From Capitella teleta (lineage: Eukaryota > Annelida > Polychaeta > Capitellidae): a stretch of 64,000 bases of DNA. Made by a program: the position numbers and the translations under genes. Under the pieces are notes generated by a model. The model did no database searches. It saw only the letters and a program-made list of their open reading frames with translations, and was not told where the DNA came from. The stretch spans positions 62,001 through 126,000 of the forward strand of contig KB303021.1 of NCBI GenBank assembly GCA_000328365.1. The letters run 5' to 3'. Of this stretch, positions 24,601 through 38,169 are shown piece by piece (position 1 is the first letter of the stretch; each line of letters starts with the position of its first letter).

Positions 24601-27600
24601 CACACGCAATACAGTGGGGTCTTGTCCGCCCGAATTTAGGAAAGTTTGCCTCTCAGTCACGCCCTCTTTTCAACGCTGAAAAAGAAACGTACTTGTCATT
24701 CATAGCTGTAGTTTCAAATTTCAAATTCAGTTCAGGCGACTGTCAGAAAGAAAGCATTGTTAAGGTGAAAGTAAATCATGAAAAGACTCAGTTGAAGAGC
24801 GTTTGCGTCTTAAAGTGGCCTCATATACACCTACCTTTAAAGCAACGACCTTGCAAGGTGAGGTTGTCCAGGTGAAGCTATAGGTACTCCAATGCATGAT
24901 TAAATTAGCGATAGCGTTGAAGATAATAATTGCAGGCCATGCTTTCAAAGCAAATTGTTGCTTTCATGTCGGTTCAAGGATAAGAACTCGCTGATTATAA
25001 AGGAAATATTTCAAGTGAAATGAAACGATGAGTAGTATTTGTAAATTTGATCTAAACCTGCATCAATAACTACTCAATCGGAAATAATTGCTATTTATGT
25101 TGTTTTTTTTTTTCTTCCTGGGTGAATTTTGCGAAGATTTTCTATCTAAGTATTTTTTATGTCCCTGTTTATTACTACCCCAATTGGTACTTATCCCCCA
25201 CCCCCTTTTCACGCCTATTATTCTCCAACTTCCCATTTTCTTGAACCTCGAAGTTATTTCTCTCTCCAGAATGTCATTAAAACAAGCATGCAACACAAGC
25301 ACTCAGAGTTTGAGTTATTATTTAAACTCTCTTGTTTGTAAGAAGGAGACGGATTATAAACACTCATATTTTCTTGGAGACATCGCAGTTGAACCGGTGC
25401 AGAAGTGCAGTAACTCTATCTCGAGTCTAGAATAATGTAGACCTACTTTCAGCGTTGCACGATAGCACGGAGTTCGTGATTTAGTCGTGCTATGAAAAGT
25501 CCCTGTAAATGGTAAGATAGTACTGAAGATAGGACATACGGTTGCTTTGCATGACAAATATAATTTACATTTCATATATCCTGCAAGTTCAAGGCTTCTC
25601 AGTCACGCATTATTGCGCCCAGTATTCCAAAGATGACATATATTGTTAGGATTTATAGTTTTTTTTTCTGTGTTATAATGATCATGAATTAAAACCAACA
25701 TACATGTATGATTGATGCTCACAGAAGTGTCTCTTTAGAGGTGTCAGGGGTTGATGACAGGGTTTCACTGCATTCACCTCAGTCACCTCACAGTGCACGT
25801 ATAATTAATGTGCACTCTCTGCGCTGACCTCACCAAGGAAATACTAGCGATCAAAATTCCCGACATGCTGGGCTGGTACCCATCGAAGACCAGGCACGGA
25901 CATGTCAACAGCCGTAGTACGCTGAAGAGAGACTGACTTCGGTGGCAGGTAGAACAAACAGCATGATCGCTGTTCTCAAACCATGAACACGATGGATCCA
26001 CATGTCTTTGTCTGCTTGTTTGTTTGTTGATTGTTAATGAATGGAAATGCTGTTGTGAGAACGTGTATATTACGTGTTTTCATTCCAATGCCAGATTGGA
26101 CATGCCAGTAATTGACTTTTGCCTTTTTGGAGTAAACACCTTAAACCATCCCATGACTCTTCATGTTCTTTTTAATTTTACATGCAATGTGTATCCTTTA
26201 TTGCATCATGAAAATACATTGGATGCATGGTACATCGTAAAAATATATTTGCATTTAATAGCATGCCAACACTCGACTGTTCTTCACTCCACGCACAAGG
26301 CGCACACCATCGGTGTTGTTCGAAGGGCTTTGCAGATCACTTCGTCAGTCAACATACTTCAAGTGGCCTTCATTGCAGTATCGATCAATAATTGAATATT
26401 ATGTAGAATTAAACACTATCATCGCATTATGCCTGCATAAGAAGACACGGTGTCGGAGCAATGACATTTCACGCGAAGGCCATCTGCTCACATAATGTAT
26501 CTGTCTGAGAGACGTCTCATATTGCGAATAATTGTCCTTGCGTGGAGTTCTTTTTTATTCGTCTTTTTTTTTCTTGGTAGTAGTATACTAATTACAAGAC
26601 ACAAACTAAGTTCATTGCGTTTTCCTATCTGATCAATTACTGAGTGCAAAATATGCGCACTGATTATGATATCAGCATGCTCCACCAATCGAGAACAAAA
26701 AGTGAATAAAAACACTCTCAAGAAAAGTATGGTATTCCGTATTCATATGCTTATTTTTCTGTGCTCAATGAGACATCCTATATGATACTAATAATTGTTC
26801 AAACAATTTTTTCATTGCTTCACTTGTGGCGTAAATTTTGTAGTGGATAATTTTAAGGGATGATCATAGGCTTCTCTAGATTTGCAATCAATTGAAGATA
26901 ATGATAATACCCATTGATAGATACAAATCAGAATGCCAAGTTTACAAGTATCATGTACCTGCTGCAATCAATAGAAGAAACTTTTCCCCTTCAGATATCA
27001 TCATTCGATACAGAGCCTTTACTTGTGATGAAGAAAAAAAAATGAACGTGAGGACGATTCCGACGCAAGAACCGTTCTCTGACTGTCAAAATGATGATTA
27101 ATGATGTGTATATGACTTCAGAAGTTTTTAGACTTTACCCTATGCTTACATTGTTTAATGATTTATTGCATTGGCATATGATTGCCACAGAACTTTTTTT
27201 TCCTGTGGAAAAACATACAAACAATAAAGAAAAGCTTCTACATATCAGAATAATTTCGGTTTTAATCACTGTCTGAATAATGAATTACATTAACAAAGCC
27301 TTCCTGTTCTGTGAGTCGAAATAATTAAGTGCATTTCCCCATGAATATTCATTCAAAAGAGTGCCTTTGGCTTCGCCAGAGAGTGATCGTTGATGTAATG
27401 TGATTTGTCTGTTTGAATACACCTCTATGCACTTAAAAGCAACAAATACCTCATTCAACAAATGGAGTATGGTATTTATATCAGAAGTGAGAAAAACACG
27501 AAGGCATCAAAGTGATGAAAATGCGTTTTTCACTTGTCCAGTTGTCAGAAGTGATAAATCTAGAGCAATCTACCCGAGTATGTCCTCAATTGAGGAATAA

Positions 27601-30600
27601 AGTGTGTGCAATGCCACCAGCCAATCCCTTGTGTAGATCTTAACAATGAACTTGTGAAAGATGCAATAGTATACGGCTGGGTAATCAAGGTTTTTTTCTG
27701 CTTCCATAAATGGCGTGATTCCCCACCACAACTTAAGTGGTGTGTATATTTTTCTTCTCGCTTCTGTCTTTATTTGCATGGCTGCCTCCGAGTTACTCCT
27801 CATTTTTTATCACTTGCGTTTATCGGTGTTATTTTTTATCACGCCGCGTCCAAACGCCACAGACATCATTCATTCTGAAAGTCAGACCGCCAGCGCACAT
27901 TTTTCTCCTGCAAAAGTAATTATTACCATTTACAGCGTCTGTGTCTCTATAACTGCATATGCACATAGTTCTATAGTCATTCACTTGTCACTCTCAGAAT
28001 GGTGAAATGAGGCCAGTCGGTTCAAGGCAATCTTGTTGTTTTGGTCCCTGATAATTATTGGGTCCTGATGGGCAGGATCAATCATTAGAGAACCGCTGAT
28101 AAAAAAACGAGAGATACAGATTTGACCTCCAGTCAAGAGGACAGATACTCTGTGGCTCAATTTCGTCAATTGAGTGGCCTTAGAATGCACTCTGCACGAC
28201 GGGAATAACATTCCAATGAGTCATAATATTCCATTTATTGCAATAGATATCGAGCAGCCTAATCACACCCTCATTGCAGCTGCAGTGAAGGTGTGTGCCC
28301 TGTGACACCTGCATTGATTGCTTCTCTACTCTCCACAACTACTCCGTAAAACTTTCTTCATTCGTAATTCATTGTCGCGACAGATATATGTACTGGTGAG
28401 CTAGAGGTCCTTGCATGCAAATATTGCATGGGACACTGTGGAATTGAGATATCGATCGAAAATATATTTATATAGCAACCAGCAGAAATGCTATTTATAC
28501 AGAATTACAAATCCATATCTAATTACATGCTTATTTGATAATGGCCATTTAATAGGCTTGCATGGTTGCCTGCATGTTATAGCTATGAGGTGATTTATAG
28601 CCATCAGTGTGCGTATGCTCCACATAGTGTGTAATCATGGCTCATATCGCATTGCATTATACGCGCATAGCGTGGATATATTATCCATAAGCATTGAGGT
28701 GTGTTTGATCAAGTGTGTACTGAGCTGGGATCCTTCTGGAGTGCTTTAAATCATTTACTATTTGGCTGGTAATAAAATAATATTGTAACCGTGCTCTTGG
28801 CAATAATATAATAGGGTAACAGCAACCATATAATAATAATTATGATTATAGCAACCATGTTATAGCAACCGTACCAATGGTCCCAAAATCAGATTTTGTT
28901 CTCTCTCTCTTTTGCATAGGGGAGGGATCAGTTGAATCGAATAGGTTTTAAACGAATTGCAATATGTTTTAATTTGTTATTTTAATTTGTTATTTCTTCA
29001 AAGAGGAACCGCGTCTTCAATAAAACAACTATTCTATTAATCTTCTTGTGTTGTGATTTTTGGCTGTCACTGAGAACTCGTCGCTCGCTCGATTGATAAT
29101 CACACCAGGCACCTGAGGCAGAAAAACAACCGCATGTATGCAATAACACAAGCATAAAGTTTTAATGATCAGATCATAATTATGATATTATTTATAATGA
29201 AGCGTTAATGTTAAATTTACGGCAAATGGCAATATCAGCATTGTCTGACTTTTATTTCGTTTCCTATGAACCACCTCACAGATAATTAGTGTTCTCATCG
29301 ACCACTGTGAGATGAACGCCGGCCTCTCTAATTGTGTTCACCAAACAGAATAAATTAATATACTTCGGCCCACGTATTATGCAGATAAGCTAATCACATC
29401 TTGCAAATTGAATTTGCAAATTCGTCGCCCGATCTACCTGACGGTTATAAACGACTTGAATATGAGACACCTTGCACCTGGAGCCGTAACATGTAGCCTC
29501 AGTGTCTAGTGTTTGTGGGTTAAGTGGTGATTCTATGAGCAGCCAATGACATGCTACTAGTCAAGAGCTTCTTAGAAATTACGATAGAGGCTGCTACGTA
29601 GGCGAGGTTGTGTCCTCTCGACCCTCGAGTACATCATCGGACATGTGCAGACCCAACTACTAACTAGCTCATCTGGTTGGGATGTACTGAGGCACCTGTT
29701 TCAACCACTACAGAGGGATCCGAAACAACGCAACATCGGTATAATGCATGCACACTTTGAGGGAAAACTGCACATTTGTAGCTTTACTGCATGTTCCTAC
29801 AGAAACATTTTGCACTTTGGCCAAACATGTATTTTATCTCTATAACAGTAGTAGCATTCAGTTATACCGAGAGCATTTACATTCGCGATTGCTGTGTACC
29901 CTTGCAATAAAACGTCATTTTAGTCGAATAACATGCATGCGATGGGCCATAAATATGACAATGTTAAAACAGTGTACACCCAGTGGAAAGCTATTAGGTT
30001 AATAACACAACTGGCATGTCACAGCAAGTAAATGCATGATTACAGCATATAAGGCATTTCCGCCACCCATTCGGTGGCAATTTCCTCTGCTCCGACTTCT
30101 GATATCATATCTTACACTGTCATGCAACGCTGGGTAGCTGGCAGTTTTATTTTACATTGCTCATAACTCTTTGTCGTTTGAACTCGATTCATTTATTGAT
30201 ATGACATCGCTTATTATTTATACCAAGCATATATAAAGCCTCCGCGAGCACCTTATATTTTAAAGCAAAATTGGAAACCGTGTTTTTATAGGAAATAGTC
30301 CCTGGTGATTCGAATTTAGATAATGTAACCATAAAATGATAAACAAAATAATATGATTAACTAAAAGGTGACCTGTAACCCTTGTTAGAATATCTGCATG
30401 CACCATTGCCTACCATGGCTATAGGCATGAATCCACACGCGTATTGATCAATCAGCAAGATCTAACAAACATCATATCACAGTGTGCTTATACTTCCCCT
30501 TAAGACACAGCCTGCGGTAAACATCTTCTGATCATTATTCATGAACCAGTTAACGTCTTCCTTAATTGGCGTGTGTCTTCTCTTTATGTGTTTTGCATTC

Positions 30601-32761
30601 ACAACATAGATTATAACTTTGTCTATTAATAAACAAGAGGTTTTCTTATATATTTTTGGAAAACAGCCAAGTTTTTTAGTTGGTAGTACGTACAAAATGG
30701 TCGTTTTTTTCTAGGGTTGAATAATAATTAGACCCTGGATATGTTGCATTTCACATAATAAGGGTCGTATGGAATCAGAGGGGTCTCCTATATGATCCCA
30801 AAGGAAGCATCAATATTGTCATGAATAAAATTAGGAAATAATCCTATTTTCTTGCCCAAAATCCGCCCTGCCATTCGAGAATTATCTTGTGCTATCAATT
30901 TCCAGGAGAAGAGAGAGGGCCTGGGGTCCCCTTGGATACTGGAAGTTGTATCAAGGTCACCCGGCTCATGATTTCAACGCTCCGTGCACTCAGCTAATGT
31001 CTGCTTTGATTGAGGGGACCTGGGCCCTTTGCGTGTTGCGTTATGTGTGATACCGTTGGTGATGAACTTCTACTTACGATATAGATACGATATAGATTAG
31101 CATAACAACGTGATATCGATGATGCAAACACTACTCGGATCTTCCAAACATCAAACAGTCGAGCACGCTCTTATGACGCAGTATAGATCTAATAAATGCA
31201 TGATAGATTTATAGGTGCATATCCTGATAATTAGTAGGAACAGGGAAAATCAGGTTTTGTTGTTTTCAGAAAAGACAGAGGTGGCGTCTTCAGCTGCGGA
31301 GAAGGAGTTCCCTGTTTTGGTGAATCGTTATCGCGGTTTCCTCCTCAGATGCCAGCCAACCCAAGCAAGTCGAGTTTATGAGATTTTTTCCGAGGAGAAA
31401 TCGGTGTTAAGGAAGTCGGCCATGTTGTGCGCTCACACCCCTATTCTGCCCGAGGAAATGCCATCCCACGGAAGGAGATCCGAAGAGAGACATCGCATTT
31501 TCGATATTCTGCCATACACAGAAACTAAAGTATTGAGCATAGGTTTCGTAACTTTGCCAGTTGATGCGTGGGGATTGTAAACAAGCCCACTATTGTTAAT
31601 GTCTCTTTCTTGCATTACAAGATGATCAACCTTGGACAGTAAATACTAAATGCGTGTCGAAAAGGTAGCATCTCTCATGATGAAATTCTATTATAATATG
31701 AAAGCAGTTGGCTGATATACAGTGGACCAGAGGTAGTCTATCCACTCCATGTTAAAGATCTCAATGCTTTTCAATGATGCTACGCATTTCTGAGAAAGTT
31801 TTACAGAACAGATCGCAGTGTAAAAATCACACAAATATCAGAGCAATAAATACTTGGTGTGGCTAGTCTAACATGTCATTCTGCTATTCCTATTATTTAT
31901 ATTCCAATTTCATCAACATTTATGCCGATTTATCTCAATTATTATAGTGCATTCATCATTCCGCGATGTGTCTACTTTTGGCAGCAAACAGGGCTCTGGA
32001 CCATGGATAAGCTTCATTGAACGCATAATTAAGGCAACGCTCTCGTACTATTCTTTTGTTTGAGAGTGCTATTGTTGTAACAGTAGCACTAATGGTTATC
32101 TCTTAAAATAAAAACAAAGCAGAGAGTTTGCATTGAAGCGCCAAACAAAAAGATAACCTTGATGCTCGTTCAGGGGCTCATCTGATTTTGCTCTCTTCGC
32201 TCTCACTCACCACTCGCAATTAAATGCTCCTCCCTCAGAAAAATTTGACCTTTTACTTGATTTCTTTGCATAAATGGGTGCAGAATAACATAATAAATCG
32301 ATAATAGGTAATAATTATTTTGTAATAGTTGATACATTTTAGTAAATTTCAGAGTTGTTTTTAACATGGAGTAGCTAGATAGACTACTTTTGGCCCACTC
32401 TGTATTTCATTGGTCGCCTGCCCCTCTGTGTGCGGCAGAGGCCAATAAAATCAACCCTTCGTGGTGTTTTTTTTTTTTTTTTCTATTTTTTTCTTTCTCA
32501 CTACGTTCTATTTACGCACTTGTTGTGATGCAGAATGTGAAACTTTATCCAATCATTTCGCACTACATCATGATCAGGAAATAAGAGTGGGCAGCCAGGT
32601 AGCTGCTTAAGCGAGGCTCAGTTTATGGTGCAGGCAATGTTGGTTGTTAACACAGAATAAACTGTGCACTGCACGACATCACGTTAATGTTGGCTCACGT
32701 TGGCCAGGTATGCAGACTGAAGCACACTTTGAATTGGCATGGAAATTCCTTGAATATTGAG

Positions 32762-32999
32762 TCATATCACTGAAAAAAAAAAATTAAATATAATTTACTG
32801 ATCAATGTATGCTGTGTTTAAACCGCAATCAATTCTGAACCAAACTCATGTGTGCTTTAACGGCTTTGACTTTACTGCTCTGAGAATCATATCACTGAAG
32901 AAACGTTAAAATATAATTTACTGAGCCATGTACTGTATTCAAACTGCTATTAATTGTGAACCGAGCTCATTTGCGCTAGCTTTGACTTAACTGCCCGAA
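32762..32999. repeat. Diverged tandem duplication, unit about 125 bases
   Basis: Both copies start TCATATCACTGAA (32762 and 32887) and share ATATAATTTACTGA, TGAACC, CTCAT and GCTTTGACTT in the same order. Divergence is high, so the duplication is old. Confidence 0.75.
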
Positions 33000-33309
33000 T
33001 GCAAATGTAGTCATTCTACCGGAACGCGCTGAATCAGAGGCTGCTCTATTGCCCCATTCCCTTGCATATCATTGTAAATCATTCCCCATGAATGCCTCTT
33101 GATAACTCATTCATAAAATTAGAAACTGTTCCCTCATGTGATAGTATTTATTATTATATTGCATTAATACTTAAATAACATGATACTTAGATATTTATAG
33201 CCTCATAATAATTTTATACTTTACTTATTTAATCCACATGTTCTCTTTCTATGATGAACTGCATTAGCAAAACATGCAAGTCCACCCATTCTGATGTGTA
33301 TGTTATTCT

Positions 33310-33490
33310 GCCCGAATAAGAGAAAATCTTATGAGAGATTAATGCCTGAATATAGGAGAAAATCTAATGACCGATTAATGCCTGAATAAGAGGAAACATG
33401 TGAACGATTATTGCCTGAATGGGAGTAAATCTTATAAGCGATTTATGCGATTATCTCCTGAATATGAAGAAATCTTATGGCAGATTTGTT
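33310..33490. repeat. Minisatellite, five units of about 33-43 bases
   Basis: Units begin with GCCTGAAT(A) at 33310 (as GCCCGAAT), 33344, 33380, 33413 and 33456. Each continues as a purine-rich AGAGAAAATCTTATGA core and GCGATTAAT-like end. It follows directly after the duplicated block at 32762-32999, whose last unit ends in a similar CCCGAATG. Confidence 0.8.
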
Positions 33491-35164
33491 CTGTCGTCAC
33501 CAGACTCGAATATTGCTAAAATTTATGGTTTACCATCTTGTCAAGTCGCATTTTTTTTTTTCAAAACAGCTCGCAGCATTTGTATTTGCATGAAATACAT
33601 TGTAGCCATGCAGGTATCATTATCGCCCCATATGACTGCGGTTTATACACAGTTGAACAGACTTTCCTATATCCTAAAACACTGATTGACATTTATGGCA
33701 TATCGATGTGCAGAGCTTCGGAATGAACATGAATTAATCTGGGCCTGCATAGCTCCTAATCTGGGCGTGGACTTCTATAACCAGGAATCAGTAGTGAGCC
33801 CACTGAGGCAATGCGGTGGCTCACATCTAATCATTTCCTTAACCTTTACAGCGTAAAATTTAATAGTGAGCTTGGTACACATACATGCATCAAAGGTTAG
33901 CAACAAAATTCCCCTGATGACACGCAAATTAACATTTAACAGAGGTTTTGGTCATTATATTTCATATTTTATGATTGTCTTCTCATACATGCATGTTTTT
34001 CTTTGTTTTTGTTTATTTATCTTTTATATGTCTCAGCATGAGTTTCAATTTCTGCCCTGCGCCCTGAACAATAATAGATAAGGTATTTCTATTCTGGCAA
34101 AATATCATTAGCGTGATAATATTAATGTGAATTGCTGTTGTAATCGCCCATCAATAGGCGCGAATGCAATCTCATCGTGATTATGCAATCATTCAATGTT
34201 TATGTCCTTCTTGAAGGTCAGTTGCCAATAAAAATGCGCTGTGGGCCTTTGGAATATTCAATATGTTGCTAACGACGTTCGCTCTCTAGGCAGCCACAAG
34301 GAATTATGTCAATACGTGCGATGTTAAACTAGACCGGTGACGAAACATACCTGGTCACATTTAGGACTTTGAGATAAATTAAAGTTGATTCGATCACACG
34401 ACAGACAAGCCCCATAAACTGACAGCCATTGTTAATCGCTTCAAAGCAATCAAGTATGCAATTAGCATTCTACATTGGAATTACACTTAGATATCACAAT
34501 GTAAGCTATTTTAACAATTAAGCCAATATCATGCATCGAGTCATAAACCATTGAGTGTAGCAACAATCGGCCTAAGGCGACAGGCGCACAAGGATGTTTT
34601 TCTTCGGGTGCCCTCGGCTGATAGATCATAACGCACACGCCCAGCGGCCTCCGCCTGGTGTGACGGAGTTGTTTTTCCGCTTTCCACATTGACCATGCTT
34701 GACCACAAAGCGGTCAATGTCCGTGTTGACATCCTCCTTCAGTGCATCGTGCATAAACATCGCGTGGTTTCGTTGGGTTAGTTGTCCTGGACTCTGTTCA
34801 TGCAATCAATGGTTTCTCGCATCAGAAGCAAGCCTCATTGATTGGGGAGGTGATCATTATACACTTAAAACCGAACAACATGTATGTTGCCATATACATG
34901 TTTAATGTTTAACTCCTTTAAAATCACTTTCAAGGTGTAAAAATTTTATGTTAATTAAAGGCTCATTTTCAGATTCAAATCAACAATGAAAGCATGTACT
35001 GAAATTGAAACATATGCATGTACATTCGTAGATCATATTATACCACGAATTGGACAGAAACAAGTCTTTCTTTTCTTCTCACTCAAGAAGTTTGGTCACG
35101 TGACGGAATGAATTGTGATGCAAAATCGGGAGTTCCATGAATGGATGATGCTCCGAAATGTTCT

Positions 35165-35256
35165 TCACGAAGCGTAGAGCGTTATGATTGACGCGAGGGA
35201 ACCGAATTCGCTGAGTAGAAAAGCGTCGCTGACGGTCGTCCACTCTACTCGGCTGC
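35165..35256 (-). CDS. Candidate last exon, phase-matched to 35733-35915 (uncertain)
   Basis: A 15-base T tract and ACCACACAG make a textbook acceptor. Joined in phase 1 to the previous candidate exon it reads GSRVEWTTVSDAFLLSEFGS and ends ...ITLYAS with TGA. In the unspliced frame the same stretch is open for about 58 codons. No domain is recognised. The poly-T could instead be the poly-A tail of an old plus-strand retroposon. Confidence 0.2.
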
Positions 35257-35732
35257 CTGTGTGGTAAAAAAAAAAAAAAAAGAGTTAATACTCCACAAGA
35301 GTTACGGCACACGGGTAAATGGGTAAATGGGTGAATGCCCAGGGTCAGTGAATCACAGGGGGTAACTGTAGATAAATGCAGGCAGCAGTGCACAGTGGCA
35401 ACTGAAACCATTGTAGTATGGTCACCGATAGAATGTGGTACATGAAGTATTTGTCGCCTCATCATATAGCGTATATTGTGCGTTATGATGTGAGGTGCGT
35501 TATGAGTTTTTATGGGGCAGAATACGTGCACTTACTTCGTGTTTAATTGCATTGTGCGTCAGAGAGGCACAGGTTGTCTTCAACATACGATAAAATATTA
35601 ACAATGCCTTCATTTTTCGTTGCATGCAATTGGACAACAGCTCCTCCATAACGTGAGCTCTGTTGACACCTTAATGCTCTCTTTATGTTATCTTGTCTTT
35701 TGGACAACGTACTTCAATCGATAACAGCTCAC

Positions 35733-35915
35733 CTATATGGGGTAGAAGTTTGAACACACAGGACGGCCGCCTGTTCAGAACCCTGGCTGAATGCCAAGAA
35801 TTGGTTGGCAATGAAATGGACAACTTTGCGGTTTCCGTGTCGACGGGGTTGCCAGCCAACCGCGTACTTAAACCACCATCCCAAGTCAAAGACAACACCT
35901 GCAAATTAGGATCAT
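35733..35915 (-). CDS. Candidate downstream exon of the membrane-protein gene (uncertain)
   Basis: Bounded on the minus strand by TTACTTACAG and a GTGAGC donor, open throughout, entering in phase 1 and leaving in phase 1. It reads VLSLTWDGGLSTRLAGNPVD and later PSCVFKLLPHIG. It does not fit exon 37259-38169 directly, so an unseen exon would be needed, perhaps in the gap at 36147-36196. The plus strand is also open here with its own AG and a strong GTAAGT, so even the strand is uncertain. Confidence 0.25.
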
Positions 35916-36146
35916 CTGTAAGTAATTAACACGGGGATAATTCTTCATTAATATGCCTCAATCGCCGAGCCTCCATGCCACGATAAATGGACGTCCGACT
36001 CAAAGCTTCTCCATGACATGAATCCATGTTTTGATGTTAGCAAGGTCAGAGATCCGTCGTCATTGGATGAGATTAAAGGCATCTCGTCGTCTGAAAAATC
36101 CTCGAATACGGAATTGTTGACTGTGTTCATGTCGAGAGCTACTTTC

Positions 36147-36196
36147 NNNNNNNNNNNNNNNNNNNNNNNNNNNNNNNNNNNNNNNNNNNNNNNNNN
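36147..36196. other. Assembly gap (50 N)
   Basis: A run of exactly 50 N, a placeholder length. It lies between the membrane-protein first exon and the candidate downstream exons, so coding sequence may be missing. Confidence 0.99.
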
Positions 36197-37258
36197 ATTC
36201 AATAAGCAGTTAATTCGAAAATACAGGTATTAGCAATCAACGAAATCACGAAATTTTGTAAGGAATGGTTTAAATATTACTAATATAATAACTAATATTA
36301 CTAACATTACTAATACATATTTTTTCTGAGTGAATTTAAAAGCCCTAAAGATGATAATTCACATACTGATTTTATCTCGATCGAAGCATCAACTGATGAT
36401 CTTGACAATGCACTTGATCCATGTATCATCGATTTACATTAGAATTCCAGATCTATAATTAAGGCGATAGAAATACTAAAATGCTTATTGGGGTCACGTG
36501 ACCGGTCAGCATTGAAGTCAGATTTAAGGGGAATATTTTGTTGAACGCCTAGGCGTCGCGATCATAACAGCTCAATTGAATGACATGCTGGTGCTATATA
36601 ATCCCCTTAACTTCCAAGCTATACTGAATAGACGCTTGAACATTACACAGTCATTCTAGTTACTCGATCCTTTACACTTCAATGTATTAGGCAGGACAGG
36701 TAATTCATGTGTTTAGCCTACGAGTCGTGTCGAGTGACATGCTGTTTTCTACATAGAATTTCGCGGGCTTTGCATAATTTTACCATGCGTTGCAGGACGT
36801 CAGTTGAGGTCACTCTCCCCACGCGAACTGTGGAAATCAGACGGCAGCAAATCGCCACTAATCACTCTCTTTACACGCTTCACTCTTCTTCAAAGCGATT
36901 TAAAATAAACTTGATTTTTTCCCCTGTTTTGCTTTTATGGAATCGTGAATGTCAAGCAGGAATATGAGCTTGGGGATAAAGTTTGTAAAGCACTCTTTCA
37001 TCAAGATTTATAATCCTATATGAAGGCAGTGAAAGCTAAAAATTAAATTTCCTTAATCTGAAAAAAGAAAAGAAAAAAGATTGACTTGTATGCCGCAACT
37101 GGCTACGCTTCTATGCGGTTCACATACATGCATTGTAAATCTCACTCGATATACAATATGTCTACTTCCTTAGCATACGCGCCACTCCAGCGTAATTGGC
37201 AACATGCCTAAAGTATAGCATATAGTTATCAACATAACTCACACATAAAAATACTCAC

Positions 37259-38169
37259 GAGATTCCATACAACGAGCCTAATATGATGAGTCCGATGAAA
37301 GCGATTGCCACCATTGAAACAGTCATGCACACCAAACACCTGAAATCTCTGCCTGGTTTCTTCCCTGTTGAGTACAATGGGTGCCCAGTGCTGGCAGTAG
37401 GCACCTCCGCCTCAGAGTAAGTCCTCGACCTCCGATTACGAAATTCCAGTTCGTCCACACTATAACGACCTTGGAAGAGTTCAACAGAGTTCCTGGAGGT
37501 CAGGACCTCCCCTTTAGAGAGGGTCGACTTTGAAGATTGCAGAGTGTCGTAGGTCCCTTCCATTGTGTTGTCCTCTGCGATGGCAACTGCAGTCTCGTTG
37601 TCATGCGGTGTGGGCACTTCGTCCTCCTCGCTGCTGCCATCGGTTTCCTCCTCAATGTGCTCCAAATTTGATGGACTCAGAATATCAACAGCTGAGACGT
37701 AATTACTCTCTTCGCTGGTGATCACCAGATTGTCTTGGAAAGAAACTTTCTTTTTGAGCGTGGGAGTATCCTCACTGTTGAGCACACTGCTGTGGTGGTT
37801 GTTGCTGGCGCTTTCTGGCTCTACATTCAATATCGTCCGTTGATTTTGGTCCGAGAGCATCGGGGACCCAAACAATGGGTTCTGGATCTGGTTCTCATCC
37901 TGCAGTTGCACATCTCTCGGAAATGAGGATCCGTTCTTCAGAATTCCGCTGACCCTCCGGCTCGGCGCAGGTAAGGTTTGAACTTGATTGACCCCTGAGG
38001 GATCCGTGGTTGACTCATAAGAGTCCATGTCATTAGGTAATGTAGCAAATTGAACGTCAGAGGACGAATCAATAATCTGCTCTTGGGACAGGTAGCCATT
38101 TTCACTCATTTTTCTACCCTTCGGCAGCTCCGATAGTTCGAGGTCTCCATCGGGAAGATTCGACTCCAT
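37259..38169 (-). CDS. First coding exon of a single-pass membrane protein with PP1 docking motifs
   Basis: The ATG at 38167-38169 opens MESNLPDGDLELSELPKGRK. The frame runs about 303 codons to a perfect GTGAGT donor, leaving in phase 2; without splicing it would stop one codon later at TGA. Residues 1-275 are polar, acidic and low-complexity, probably cytosolic. GILK at 75-78 (within RRVSGILKNG) fits the SILK docking motif, and KVSF at 141-144 (within LKKKVSFQ) fits the RVxF docking motif of protein phosphatase 1. Their order (SILK before RVxF) is as in inhibitor-2-like regulators. A hydrophobic segment at about 279-300 follows basic KKPGRDFR, suggesting a type II signal anchor or a C-terminal anchor. 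I recognise no family; the PP1 link is inferred from motifs. Confidence 0.8.

Larger units (their letters stand above)
21700..35080. other. Long non-coding stretch upstream of the IF gene
   Basis: More than 13 kb of AT-rich sequence in which I see no exon with recognisable protein similarity on either strand. It is rich in ATGCATG-type palindromic words. Tandem repeats occur at 32762-33490. It could hold introns or distal exons of the minus-strand membrane-protein gene, or IF regulatory DNA. Confidence 0.5.

Noticed and set aside
31215-31580. 121-codon frame on the plus strand in the long non-coding stretch
   Set aside because: No recognisable similarity, no clear exon signals, and the reverse strand is open too.
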